Assembly (NCBI GenBank): GCA_003278145.1
Contig: QCGV01000006.1
Span: 1 to 53,692, forward strand
DNA: 53,692 nucleotides
Direction: 5' to 3'
Origin: OCS116 cluster bacterium AG-390-A19
GTDB lineage: Bacteria > Pseudomonadota > Alphaproteobacteria > MED-G09
The notes beneath the pieces were generated by a model that made no database searches, had not been told where the DNA came from, and saw nothing but the letters and a program-made list of their open reading frames with translations. How positions within the stretch are numbered: the stretch's first letter is position 1; each line of letters opens with the position of its first letter. Below are positions 19,441-28,153 of this stretch, piece after piece. A program made the translations under genes and the position numbers.

Positions 19441-20001
19441 TTAAACTTGTTTTATTTCTTGTTCTTTATTTAATAAAGTTTGGTCAATTTTTTTAATATG
19501 ATCATCAGTTAAGTCTTGAACAGTTGAGGACAGGGAAACACTTTCATCTTTTCCAATTTCAGAATTTTTTTCCATAGATTTTATAGAATCCATTCCATCT
19601 CTTCTGATATTTCTGATGGAAACCCTAGATTGTTCTGCATATTTTCCGGCAATTTTTATTAGCTCTTGTCTTCTTTCTTCATTTAATTCTGGTACCGGTA
19701 TTCTGACCAACTGGCCATCAGTTTGGGGATTTAATCCAAGACCAGACTCTTGTATAGATTTTTCAACAGATACAACAAGCCCCTTATCCCAAACTTGAAT
19801 TGAAATTGTTCTTGGTTCAGGAACTGAAATTGTTCCAACTTGCTCAATAGGCATTTTTGAACCGTATGCATCTACAGTAATCTGATCAATCATGGTAACA
19901 GATGCTCTTCCTGTCCTTAATCCAGCTAAATCATGAGAAAAAGCACTTATTGCTCCTTCCATTCTTCTCTTCAAATCATCTAAATTTAATTTTTCGGTCA
20001 A
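19441..20001 (-). CDS. frr: Ribosome recycling factor (Frr)
   Basis: This 186-aa factor splits post-termination ribosomes together with EF-G. LRTGRASV and VRIPVPELNEERR are family signatures, and the protein lines up end to end with other RRFs. The start codon is TTG (20001): the first in-frame ATG is 13 codons in and would remove part of the first long helix. The weak start (only GAG upstream) may keep its level low relative to pyrH, 16 bases upstream. Confidence 0.96.
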   Translation of the reverse strand: MTEKLNLDDLKRRMEGAISAFSHDLAGLRTGRASVTMIDQITVDAYGSKMPIEQVGTISVPEPRTISIQVWDKGLVVSVEKSIQESGLGLNPQTDGQLVRIPVPELNEERRQELIKIAGKYAEQSRVSIRNIRRDGMDSIKSMEKNSEIGKDESVSLSSTVQDLTDDHIKKIDQTLLNKEQEIKQV

Positions 20002-20017
20002 TTTAAATACTCATAGT

Positions 20018-20734
20018 TTAATTAATAATGGTAGATGAATTATTATCACCATTTAGGACTTTTAAGAAAGAATCTTTTTCTGTAATTGAAAAAACTATCA
20101 CAGGGATATCATTATCTCTAGCAAGTGAAATTGCTGAGGCATCAAGAACCTTCAAATTTTTTGTAAGCACATCTTGAAAAGAAATTGATTGATATTTTTT
20201 TGCATCTTCATGCTTATGAGGGTCTTTATCATATACACCATCTACTTTAGTTCCTTTAAATAATGCTTCACATGCCATTTCACTTGCCCTTAAAGCTGCA
20301 GCTGTATCTGTTGTAAAATATGGATTACCTGTTCCGGCAGCAAAAATAACTACCCTGCCTTTTTCCATATGACGAATTGCTCTTCTTCTTGTGTATGGCT
20401 CACAAACTGATGTCATAGTTATTGCTGATTGAACTCTAGTTTGTACACCTATTCTCTCAAGAGAATTTTGCATTGCGAGAGCGTTCATTATAGTTGCAAG
20501 CATGCCCATATAATCAGCACTAGTTCGATCCATGCCTTTTGCAGATCCGGCAAGACCTCTAAAAATATTACCTCCTCCTATAACTAAGCACAATTGTATA
20601 CCTAAGTTACATGCTTGAGATATTTCTGAGGCAATTCTATCAACTGTAACAACATCAATACCGTAAGAATCTTCACCCATTAAAGATTCGCCAGATATTT
20701 TTAAAAGAATTCGTTTATAATGAGTACTGGACAT
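20018..20734 (-). CDS. pyrH: UMP kinase (PyrH)
   Basis: This 238-aa hexameric kinase of the amino-acid-kinase fold phosphorylates UMP to UDP. Recognisable motifs are the N-terminal [11 protein letters not shown], the [10 protein letters not shown] loop, and the [17 protein letters not shown] segment that binds UMP. It sits in the usual tsf-pyrH-frr order. The 67-base gap to tsf holds no evident hairpin. Confidence 0.97.
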   Translation of the reverse strand: MSSTHYKRILLKISGESLMGEDSYGIDVVTVDRIASEISQACNLGIQLCLVIGGGNIFRGLAGSAKGMDRTSADYMGMLATIMNALAMQNSLERIGVQTRVQSAITMTSVCEPYTRRRAIRHMEKGRVVIFAAGTGNPYFTTDTAAALRASEMACEALFKGTKVDGVYDKDPHKHEDAKKYQSISFQDVLTKNLKVLDASAISLARDNDIPVIVFSITEKDSFLKVLNGDNNSSTIIN

Positions 20735-20801
20735 AAAAACTCCAAAAAATAACGAAATCTATGATACTAAATGAAAAAATAAAATTCTATGATAAAAACT
20801 T

Positions 20802-21719
20802 TTAATTACCTGAAATCATAGAATCTACTTCACTCGCAAAATCATCTCCATCAGATTTTTCAATTCCCTCACCTAATTCAAATCTCACAAAGTCATTAAT
20901 TTCAATTGGGGAGTCAAGAGAATTTAAAATTTCTGAAACCTTGCTTTCACCATCGATTACAAATGTTTGTTCTAGTAAAACACTTTCTTGATAATATTTT
21001 TTTAATCTTCCACCTATCATTTTTTCTATAATTTCTTCTGGCTTACCAGATTCTCTGGCTTCCTCGATTAAAATATTTTTCTCTCTTTCAAGAACATCAG
21101 AAGGAATATCATCAATATTTATTGATATAGGATTTGTGGCAGCAATATGCATAGCTATCTTCTTACCAATATCATCTAGTATATCTTTATCTAAATCAGA
21201 CTTTAAGCTAACCAGCACACCTATCTTACCTAATCCGTCAGAAACTTGGCCATGGATGTAAGAAGAAACATATGCATCAGACATACTTAACCTCTTCATT
21301 CTTCTTAAGTTTATATTCTCACCAATTGAAGCAATCATTTCAGTAATATAATCTTTAACAGAGATGTCTTTTTCAGTAATATTTAAATCATTCAAGCTAT
21401 CGATATCATCTGAAAGTAAACTTGATAGACCAATATTTCTTGCAACTTCCTGAAAAGTTTCATTTCTAGCTACAAAGTCTGTTTCTGAATTAACTTCCAA
21501 AATAGATATATAATCATCTGAAGATGATACTACTATGAGACCCTCGGATGCTGTTCTCCCAGATTTCTTGGCTGCTTTCGCAAGGCCTTTCGTTCTAAGC
21601 CAATCTATAGAGGATTCTATGTCACCATTATTTTCATTTAAAGCATTTTTACAATCCATCATACCTGCACCGGTTTTATCGCGCAGTTCTTTAACTAATG
21701 ATGCAGTAATATTAGTCAT
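20802..21719 (-). CDS. tsf: Elongation factor Ts (Tsf)
   Basis: This 305-aa protein is the guanine-nucleotide exchange factor for EF-Tu. The N-terminal UBA-like domain has KTGAGMMDCKNAL and DWLRTKG, and NSETDFVARN marks the start of the core. The C-terminal part carries the expected core and dimerisation region. It follows rpsB by 28 bases with a ribosome site (AGGAG). In proteobacteria rpsB and tsf form one transcription unit controlled through the rpsB leader, and this layout fits that. Confidence 0.97.
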   Translation of the reverse strand: MTNITASLVKELRDKTGAGMMDCKNALNENNGDIESSIDWLRTKGLAKAAKKSGRTASEGLIVVSSSDDYISILEVNSETDFVARNETFQEVARNIGLSSLLSDDIDSLNDLNITEKDISVKDYITEMIASIGENINLRRMKRLSMSDAYVSSYIHGQVSDGLGKIGVLVSLKSDLDKDILDDIGKKIAMHIAATNPISINIDDIPSDVLEREKNILIEEARESGKPEEIIEKMIGGRLKKYYQESVLLEQTFVIDGESKVSEILNSLDSPIEINDFVRFELGEGIEKSDGDDFASEVDSMISGN

Positions 21720-21747
21720 TTAAAATCTCCTAATTCTAAATAATTTT

Positions 21748-22719
21748 TTATTTTTCTTCTTTCTCAGAAATTTCTGAAACTTTTTCCTCTATAGAATCAG
21801 ATTTAGCCACACTCGCTTCATCGCCTTCATCGCTTAAAGGATTTTTTGATTCATCTTCTGATTTCTCTTCTGATTTCTTTACAGCACTATCTTCAGTCTT
21901 ATCAGATTTACTCGTTTTAATTTCTTTTTCTTCAGCTTTATCATCATCAGATTTAACATCTTTTGTTTTAACATTTTTATTTTTAGTTACTTTTGGAGTA
22001 GTCTCAGTATCAGTTGATGTTTCATTTTGAGATTGAGCTATACCATCAAGGGCAGCCTTTGAGATCAAATCACAAAAAAGTGAAATCGATTTAGTTGAAT
22101 CATCATTACCAGGTATAGGGTAAGTAACTCCATCAGGATTACTATTAGAGTCTATAATTGCAGCAATAGGAATATTTAGTTTTGTAGCTTCTTGAATAGC
22201 AATTTGCTCTTTGACTGTATCAAGTACAAATATTAGATCGGGAAGACCACCCATATCTTTAATACCTCCAATTGAAGTATCAAGTTTTTCTTTTTCTCTG
22301 TTTAACTTAAGTAACTCTTTTTTTGTAAGTCCTGAGAGATCATCATTATCAAGAAGGTCTTCAATAGTTCTAAGTCTTTTGATTGTATTAGAAATTGTTT
22401 TCCAATTTGTTAAGGTACCGCCATACCATCTGTGATTCATGTAATATTGAGCACAATCATTAGCGGCATTCGCAATAATTTCTTGTCCTTGACGTTTTGT
22501 TCCAACAAATAAAATTCTACCCCCTGACTTCGTAACATCCCTAACAGCTGTTAATGCTCTATGAAGCAATGGAATAGTCTGAGAAAGATCAAGTATATGA
22601 ATATTATTTCTTACACCAAAAATGAAAGGTTCCATTTTAGGATTCCATCTATGTTTTTGATGTCCGAAATGAGCACCAGCTTCTAGTAGCTCACTCATTG
22701 AGTAATCTGGTAATGCCAT
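21748..22719 (-). CDS. rpsB: 30S ribosomal protein S2 with long charged C-terminal tail
   Basis: S2 is a late-assembling protein of the small subunit that binds near S1. Residues 1-230 are the conserved fold: [24 protein letters not shown]-like [23 protein letters not shown], and DSNSNPD near 191-196. After residue 230 the protein continues for about 93 residues of Lys, Glu, Asp, Ser and Thr with almost no hydrophobics, absent from the 241-residue E. coli protein. The ATG at 22719 has a perfect AGGAGGT site; a 14-codon extension to 22761 would run through the leader RNA and is rejected. Confidence 0.96.
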   Translation of the reverse strand: MALPDYSMSELLEAGAHFGHQKHRWNPKMEPFIFGVRNNIHILDLSQTIPLLHRALTAVRDVTKSGGRILFVGTKRQGQEIIANAANDCAQYYMNHRWYGGTLTNWKTISNTIKRLRTIEDLLDNDDLSGLTKKELLKLNREKEKLDTSIGGIKDMGGLPDLIFVLDTVKEQIAIQEATKLNIPIAAIIDSNSNPDGVTYPIPGNDDSTKSISLFCDLISKAALDGIAQSQNETSTDTETTPKVTKNKNVKTKDVKSDDDKAEEKEIKTSKSDKTEDSAVKKSEEKSEDESKNPLSDEGDEASVAKSDSIEEKVSEISEKEEK

Positions 22720-22817
22720 ATTTACCTCCTTATCCGGTTTTACCTCCACGGAATAATCCAAAAATTGGACCGGTTAGCAGTTTCCGTGTGTGTGATTAGT
22801 TGGATATAGTCATTATA
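22720..22817 (-). promoter_or_regulatory. Structured 5' leader and promoter of rpsB
   Basis: Reading the minus strand, a -10-like TATAAT (22812-22817) has no convincing -35. Downstream, CACGGAA (22782-22788) can pair perfectly with TTCCGTG (22747-22753). The loop holds a 5-bp TCCAA/TTGGA hairpin and the sequence CCGGT (22769-22773), which can pair with ACCGG (22734-22738) outside the stem, right next to the AGGAGGT site (22724-22730). That is a pseudoknot topology. The 9-base sequence GGAGGTAAA occurs twice, at the end of the stem and at the real ribosome site. S2 is known to autoregulate rpsB-tsf in E. coli; that this leader does the same is inferred. Confidence 0.55.
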
Positions 22818-22839
22818 GAATTAAACTGCAACAATAATT

Positions 22840-25800
22840 TTATATTTCTTCTATTTTAGAAACCCCGGAAATATCCTTGATTGAACTTAAAATAGGTGAG
22901 TCTATATAGAAATTTTTTCCTAAGCTCATTTCAACCTTGTGGACTTTATCATTAACCGAGAGAAAACATATTGAAACTTCAGAAGAACCATTTCTTTTTA
23001 ATCTACTTTTTATGTTGCTAATTGCTTCACTATCTTCAAGATATATTTTCATTTTTGTTAAAGTTTGAGTTAAAAAATCATTTATTGGGGTTATGGAATT
23101 TGTTAAAAGTCTTTGATTGTTTTTTTCTCTCTGAACCTCTAAATCCAAAATTACTGATGCACCAGGAATAATAATTTCTCTTACTCTTGAAAGTAAATTT
23201 GAAAAAATAGTAACCTCAAAAGGCCCATCTTCATCTGTAAGTCCAACAAATGCAAACCTTTTGCCGTTTTTTGACCTTCTTTCCATTACATATGAAATAG
23301 TTCCTGCTATTTTACATTTTATATCTGAAATCTCAGTTAATTTTTGATAAGAAATTATACCCTTTCTTTCGATCAAGTCTTTATAATCCTCTAGAGGATG
23401 TCCTGTTAAGTAAAAGCCTATAGAGGAAAACTCTTTTTGAAGCTTTAAATCATTCGACCACATTGGAACAGATGGTAAGGAAATATGATCATAGGTTTCA
23501 AATTCATCTCCAAAAAAATTTTCTTGACTATCTGATTTAATTTTTTCAGAGGATAAAGAAATATTGGATAAAATTTCTACTGAAGAAAAAACCTTATTTC
23601 TATTTACCTCTATCTCATCAAAGGCACCAGAATAAGCTAAATTTTCAAGATTCTTTTTAGTGAGGACATCATGGTCTAGTCTTTGCGCAAAATCATGTAA
23701 AGATTGAAATGGTCCGTTTTTTATAACTTCATCATTAATTTTAACCATTGATTGTTGACTTGCATTTTTTATTGCACCTAAACCATATCTTACCGAATTG
23801 TCTTGAACATCAAATTGCATTAAAGAATGATTAACACTTGGGGGTAAAATTTTAATTCCCATTTTTTTACACTCATTTGAAAATATACTTAATTTATCAG
23901 TGTTTTCTATATCCATAGTCATCGATGCTGTCATAAAATATTCAGGATAATGAGCTTTTAGATACGCTGTTTGATAAGCAATTAAGGCATAAGCTGCTGC
24001 ATGAGATTTATTAAAACCATAACCAGCAAATTTTGCGACTAGATCAAAAATGTAATTAGCTTTATCTGTTTCTATCCTATTATCAGTAGCGCCACTTACA
24101 AATCTTTCTTTTTGATCATCCATTTCAGATTTTATTTTTTTACCCATAGCCCTTCTTAGAATATCAGCTTCACCTAAACTATAATTGGCTAATACTTGAG
24201 CTATTTGCATTACTTGTTCTTGATAAATAATAACCCCGTATGTTTCTTTTAGTATATCCTCAAGCATTGGATGCATATAATCAGGTTCCTCATGTCCTTG
24301 TTTACAGGCAATAAATCTAGGAATATTTTCCATTGGCCCAGGTCTATAAAGAGCCACTAATGCAATTATATCTTCAAAACAATCGGGTTTCATATTTCTT
24401 AAAACATCCCTCATACCAGAACTCTCAAGCTGGAATACTCCAATAGCATTTCCAGAACTTAAAAGATCAAATGTAGCTTTATCCTCTAGAGAAATTTCGC
24501 TGATTTTTATATTTTTACCGGTTTTTTGTTTAATCAACTGAACAGTTTTGTCTATTACAGTTAGAGTCTTTAAACCTAGAAAATCAAATTTCACTAATCC
24601 AGAGGCCTCTGCCCATTTCATTTTAAATTGAGTTACTGGCATTGATGACCTTGGATCCCTGTATAAAGGAATAAAATCTTGTAAACTATTATCACCAATC
24701 ACTAGACCAGCTGCATGAGTTGAACAATTTCTGTACAAGCCCTCTAAACTCAGACCAATATCGAGCATTTTCTTTACTTCTGGGCTTTGATCACTTTCAT
24801 CTCTTATTCTTGCATCGCCTTTTATAGCCTCGCCAAGAGTTGTTGGATTGGCTGGATTATTAGGAATTAATTTACAGATTCTATCTACTTGCCCGTAAGG
24901 TAAGCCTAAAACCCTTCCAACATCTCTAAGAACTGCTCTTGATTGAAGAGTTCCAAATGTAATAATTTGAGCTACTTTATCCTCTCCATATCTATCTTGG
25001 ACATATGAAATAACCTCATCTCTTCTCTCTTGGCAAAAATCAATATCGAAATCTGGTAAAGATATTCTTTCAGGATTAAGGAATCTTTCAAAAATTAAAT
25101 TAAATCTTATGGGATCTAAATCCGTAATGGTTAAAGCCCATGCAACCAATGATCCGGCTCCAGAACCTCTACCAGGTCCTACCGGAATATTATTTTTTTT
25201 CGACCATTTTATGAAATCAGCAACAATAAGAAAATAGCCAGGAAAACCCATCTCAATTATTATATTTATTTCGGAATTTAGCCTGTCCCAATATTTTTTT
25301 TCATCATTTACCTTAAAGCTTTCTAATCTTTCTTTAAGTCCATTTTTTGCTTGTTCTTGAAATTCTAAAGCCTCACCATCTAAATCTAGACCACTAAATC
25401 TTGGTAGTTTTGGTTCTGCAGTTGCAACTTTATAAGAACATCTTAGTGCGATCTCTAATGTGTTTTCAATTGCTTCTGGAATATCCGAAAATAAATCAAT
25501 CATTTCCTCAGGAGTTTTAAAATAAAAATCTGGAGTAAGTCGAAATCTATCCTCAGCATCAACTGTTGTAGACTGATTTATACATAACAATGCGTCATGA
25601 GCCTCGTATTCTTCTCTTTTATTAAAGTAAGAAGTATTGGTTGCCACAATAGGAATATCATTTTCATACGCTATACTTAATAGATCTTCTTCTACATTAT
25701 CAAAACCTGTTCTTTGGATTTCCATATAGAATCTATCCTTAAAAGCACTATTTAATTTCTGTACAATTTTTAAAGCATCTTTTTTTTGATTATTAACTAA

Positions 25801-26238
25801 AAGATTATTTATTAATCCATTTTGACCACCAGAAAGACAAATCAACCCCTCGTTGCGTTCAAGGATTTTAATAAAATCAATCATTTCCTCACCATGATCA
25901 TTGATATAGATTTCTGACGAAAGCTTAATAAGATTTTTATAACCTTCTCTTCGAGTACATAGTAAAACTATAGAGCCAATATGTTTCTCATTTTTAACGC
26001 TTAAATTACAGCCTATAATTGGTTGAATACCTTTATGAGACATATGTTCACAAAATTCTAAGGCTCCAAATAGATTATTATTATCTACAATGGCTACAGC
26101 AGGAATATTATAATCTAAACAATTTTGAGAAATCTTATCCATTGTAACAGCGCCTTGAAGTAATGAATAAGGACTTGTTGCTCTTAATGGTATGTAGGAG
26201 AATGCGTTATTAATTTTTTCTTGTAAATAACTAGACAT
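22840..26238 (-). CDS. dnaE: DNA polymerase III alpha subunit (DnaE1)
   Basis: This 1132-aa catalytic subunit of the replicative polymerase has a PHP domain (about 1-280), a polymerase core, helix-hairpin-helix and beta-clamp regions, and an OB fold (about 975-1060). Catalytic acids are Asp396 and Asp398 in LPDFDIDF, plus Asp552 in VKFDFLG. The PHP metal-binding residues are lost: positions matching the first motif histidines are Pro17 and Thr21 (PLRATSPYS), and the D-H pair is Asp52-Asn53. So proofreading must come from a separate DnaQ, not in this window. Length and domains match replicative DnaE1, not the SOS-induced DnaE2. Its ATG directly follows the lolD stop. Confidence 0.97.
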   Translation of the reverse strand: MSSYLQEKINNAFSYIPLRATSPYSLLQGAVTMDKISQNCLDYNIPAVAIVDNNNLFGALEFCEHMSHKGIQPIIGCNLSVKNEKHIGSIVLLCTRREGYKNLIKLSSEIYINDHGEEMIDFIKILERNEGLICLSGGQNGLINNLLVNNQKKDALKIVQKLNSAFKDRFYMEIQRTGFDNVEEDLLSIAYENDIPIVATNTSYFNKREEYEAHDALLCINQSTTVDAEDRFRLTPDFYFKTPEEMIDLFSDIPEAIENTLEIALRCSYKVATAEPKLPRFSGLDLDGEALEFQEQAKNGLKERLESFKVNDEKKYWDRLNSEINIIIEMGFPGYFLIVADFIKWSKKNNIPVGPGRGSGAGSLVAWALTITDLDPIRFNLIFERFLNPERISLPDFDIDFCQERRDEVISYVQDRYGEDKVAQIITFGTLQSRAVLRDVGRVLGLPYGQVDRICKLIPNNPANPTTLGEAIKGDARIRDESDQSPEVKKMLDIGLSLEGLYRNCSTHAAGLVIGDNSLQDFIPLYRDPRSSMPVTQFKMKWAEASGLVKFDFLGLKTLTVIDKTVQLIKQKTGKNIKISEISLEDKATFDLLSSGNAIGVFQLESSGMRDVLRNMKPDCFEDIIALVALYRPGPMENIPRFIACKQGHEEPDYMHPMLEDILKETYGVIIYQEQVMQIAQVLANYSLGEADILRRAMGKKIKSEMDDQKERFVSGATDNRIETDKANYIFDLVAKFAGYGFNKSHAAAYALIAYQTAYLKAHYPEYFMTASMTMDIENTDKLSIFSNECKKMGIKILPPSVNHSLMQFDVQDNSVRYGLGAIKNASQQSMVKINDEVIKNGPFQSLHDFAQRLDHDVLTKKNLENLAYSGAFDEIEVNRNKVFSSVEILSNISLSSEKIKSDSQENFFGDEFETYDHISLPSVPMWSNDLKLQKEFSSIGFYLTGHPLEDYKDLIERKGIISYQKLTEISDIKCKIAGTISYVMERRSKNGKRFAFVGLTDEDGPFEVTIFSNLLSRVREIIIPGASVILDLEVQREKNNQRLLTNSITPINDFLTQTLTKMKIYLEDSEAISNIKSRLKRNGSSEVSICFLSVNDKVHKVEMSLGKNFYIDSPILSSIKDISGVSKIEEI

Positions 26239-26907
26239 TTATGAATTCAACTCTTCAATACTTATTACCCTATCTTGTAAATTTGCTATCTCCAAATCAT
26301 GTGTTGCAATTATAATACTACAACCATATTTACTTACAAGGTTATTAAAAATATTCATAACTTTGATGCTAGAATCATTGTCCAAATTACCTGTGGGTTC
26401 ATCTGCTAAAATTATTTTCGGATCATTTATCAAGGATCTTGCTATTGCAACTCTTTGCTGTTCACCTCCTGATAATTGATTTGGGTAGCTTTTTAATCTT
26501 TTTTCCAACCCAACCTCTGAAAGAAGAAACTCAGCCTTTTCTATAGATAATTTTTTACTATTTCCTGATAAAATAAATGGTATTGCAGTGTTTTCTGTAG
26601 CATTGAAATCATCCAAAAGATTATTAAATTGAAAAATAAAACCTATATCATTAAGTCTGTGTTGTGATAAAATTTTATCTGAATTCCAGTCTATTAAATT
26701 ATTATTTATGTAAACCTCACCTGATGTAGGTAATTCAAGAAGTCCAGCAATATGCAAAAATGAAGTTTTTCCAGCGCCAGATGGTCCTATAAGGGCAATC
26801 TTTTCTTTTTCATGAATAGAGAAATTTACTTTTCTCAAAATACTAAGCGTTTCATTATTAAGAGAAAATTTTCTAGATATATCTTTAAACTCTAAAACTT
26901 TATTCAT
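26239..26907 (-). CDS. lolD: Lipoprotein-releasing ABC ATPase (LolD)
   Basis: This 222-aa ATPase powers release of outer-membrane lipoproteins from the inner membrane to LolA. Walker A is GPSGAGKT (residues 41-48), the signature LSGGEQQRV starts at 145, and Walker B is ILADEP with Glu170. It overlaps the permease gene lolC by eight bases. MacB and FtsE ATPases are similar, but pairing with the permease next to it supports LolD. Confidence 0.93.
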   Translation of the reverse strand: MNKVLEFKDISRKFSLNNETLSILRKVNFSIHEKEKIALIGPSGAGKTSFLHIAGLLELPTSGEVYINNNLIDWNSDKILSQHRLNDIGFIFQFNNLLDDFNATENTAIPFILSGNSKKLSIEKAEFLLSEVGLEKRLKSYPNQLSGGEQQRVAIARSLINDPKIILADEPTGNLDNDSSIKVMNIFNNLVSKYGCSIIIATHDLEIANLQDRVISIEELNS

Positions 26908-28150
26908 TTCTTAAGGCCTCAACAGGGTCGTTTGAAATTGCTCTAAAAGAAGGGTAAATAGTTGATAAAAGAGTCATCCCTATGGACATTGAACCAATCA
27001 ATAAGACATCATTAATTCTTAACTCAGAGGGTAATTGAGTTAAAAATCTTAATTCAGGATTAAAAAAGGTAACATTAAAAATATAGGAAAAGGTCAAACG
27101 TATTTCTTCCACATATGGGCTAACAATAACCCCAATTAAAATACCCCAAAAAGTTGCAAAAAATCCTATTTTTAATCCAGAAATAATAAAAATTCTGGAT
27201 GCATTATATTTGCTTAACCCAATTGCTCTTAAAATTGAAATTTCTCTTGATTTATCCTTGATTAACATAATTAATCCTGAAGCAATATTAATTCCAGCGA
27301 TTACAAGAATTAAAGATAAAACTAATAACATTACATTTTTTTCTACATTCAAAGCTTCTGCTAATGTTGCATTAGTTTGACGCCAATCACGAGAAAAAAC
27401 ATCAAAATTCTCTAATTTTTTATCGATCTTTTGCTTAATCAATTGAGAGTTATCTGCGTTTGTGACCATTAACTCTATAACGCCATAAACATCTCCTAAG
27501 TTTAATATTTCTCTAGCATCACTTATATTTAAAAAAACAATATTGCCATCATATTCTGTCATACCTATTTCAAAAATAGCCTTAATATCGAATGATGATG
27601 ACCTTGGAACAGTACCAAAAGGAGAGCTTATTCCTCTTGGAGATAAAAGCGTTAAATTGTCGCCTTCAGACAAACCTAAACTCGAGGCCAATCTAGAACC
27701 TATGACAGCTTCTCCCGGATCCAAGCTATTAATATCACCAGAAATTATATTTTTTTGAATAATTTCTAGAGACTTAAGAGACTCACCTGATACCCCCCTT
27801 AATAGAGCTCCGGAGGATTGACTCTCACCCATAACAAGGACTTGAGCCTCAAGCATAGGAAAGAAATTTTTAATTTCTTTAATATCCTCTAAATTCTCTT
27901 TAATTTGATCTGAATTATCTATCCCCCTTTCGCTATAAGGATAAATTAGAATATGTCCATTTATTCCAATCAACTTATCAAATAATTCTGAACGCAATCC
28001 ATTCATCACTGACATCACAATTATCAAAATTGCTACACCGGATGATATTCCAATGAATGATAAAATAGTAATAAGTGAAAAAAAACGTTCTTTATTTTTT
28101 GGTTTTAAATAACGCTTAGATATCCACCATTCAAAAAGAAAAGATCTCAA
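26900..28150 (-). CDS. lolC: Lipoprotein-releasing permease (LolC/LolE family)
   Basis: This 416-aa membrane subunit has one N-terminal helix (about 24-50), a large periplasmic MacB-type domain (about 50-270), and three C-terminal helices with the FtsX-like domain (KDKSREISILRAIGLS). The ending is typical for LolC/E. Only one permease gene accompanies lolD, so it may act as a homodimer (LolF-like) rather than as the LolC-LolE pair of E. coli. The start is TTG (28150), supported by a GAGGAG site six bases upstream; no ATG lies ahead of the first helix. Confidence 0.92.
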   Translation of the reverse strand: MRSFLFEWWISKRYLKPKNKERFFSLITILSFIGISSGVAILIIVMSVMNGLRSELFDKLIGINGHILIYPYSERGIDNSDQIKENLEDIKEIKNFFPMLEAQVLVMGESQSSGALLRGVSGESLKSLEIIQKNIISGDINSLDPGEAVIGSRLASSLGLSEGDNLTLLSPRGISSPFGTVPRSSSFDIKAIFEIGMTEYDGNIVFLNISDAREILNLGDVYGVIELMVTNADNSQLIKQKIDKKLENFDVFSRDWRQTNATLAEALNVEKNVMLLVLSLILVIAGINIASGLIMLIKDKSREISILRAIGLSKYNASRIFIISGLKIGFFATFWGILIGVIVSPYVEEIRLTFSYIFNVTFFNPELRFLTQLPSELRINDVLLIGSMSIGMTLLSTIYPSFRAISNDPVEALRNE

Positions 28151-28153
28151 GAA

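Noticed and set aside
22720-22761. N-terminal extension of S2 starting at 22761
   Set aside because: It would translate the leader stem and skip the perfect AGGAGGT site; the conserved S2 start aligns with the ATG at 22719.
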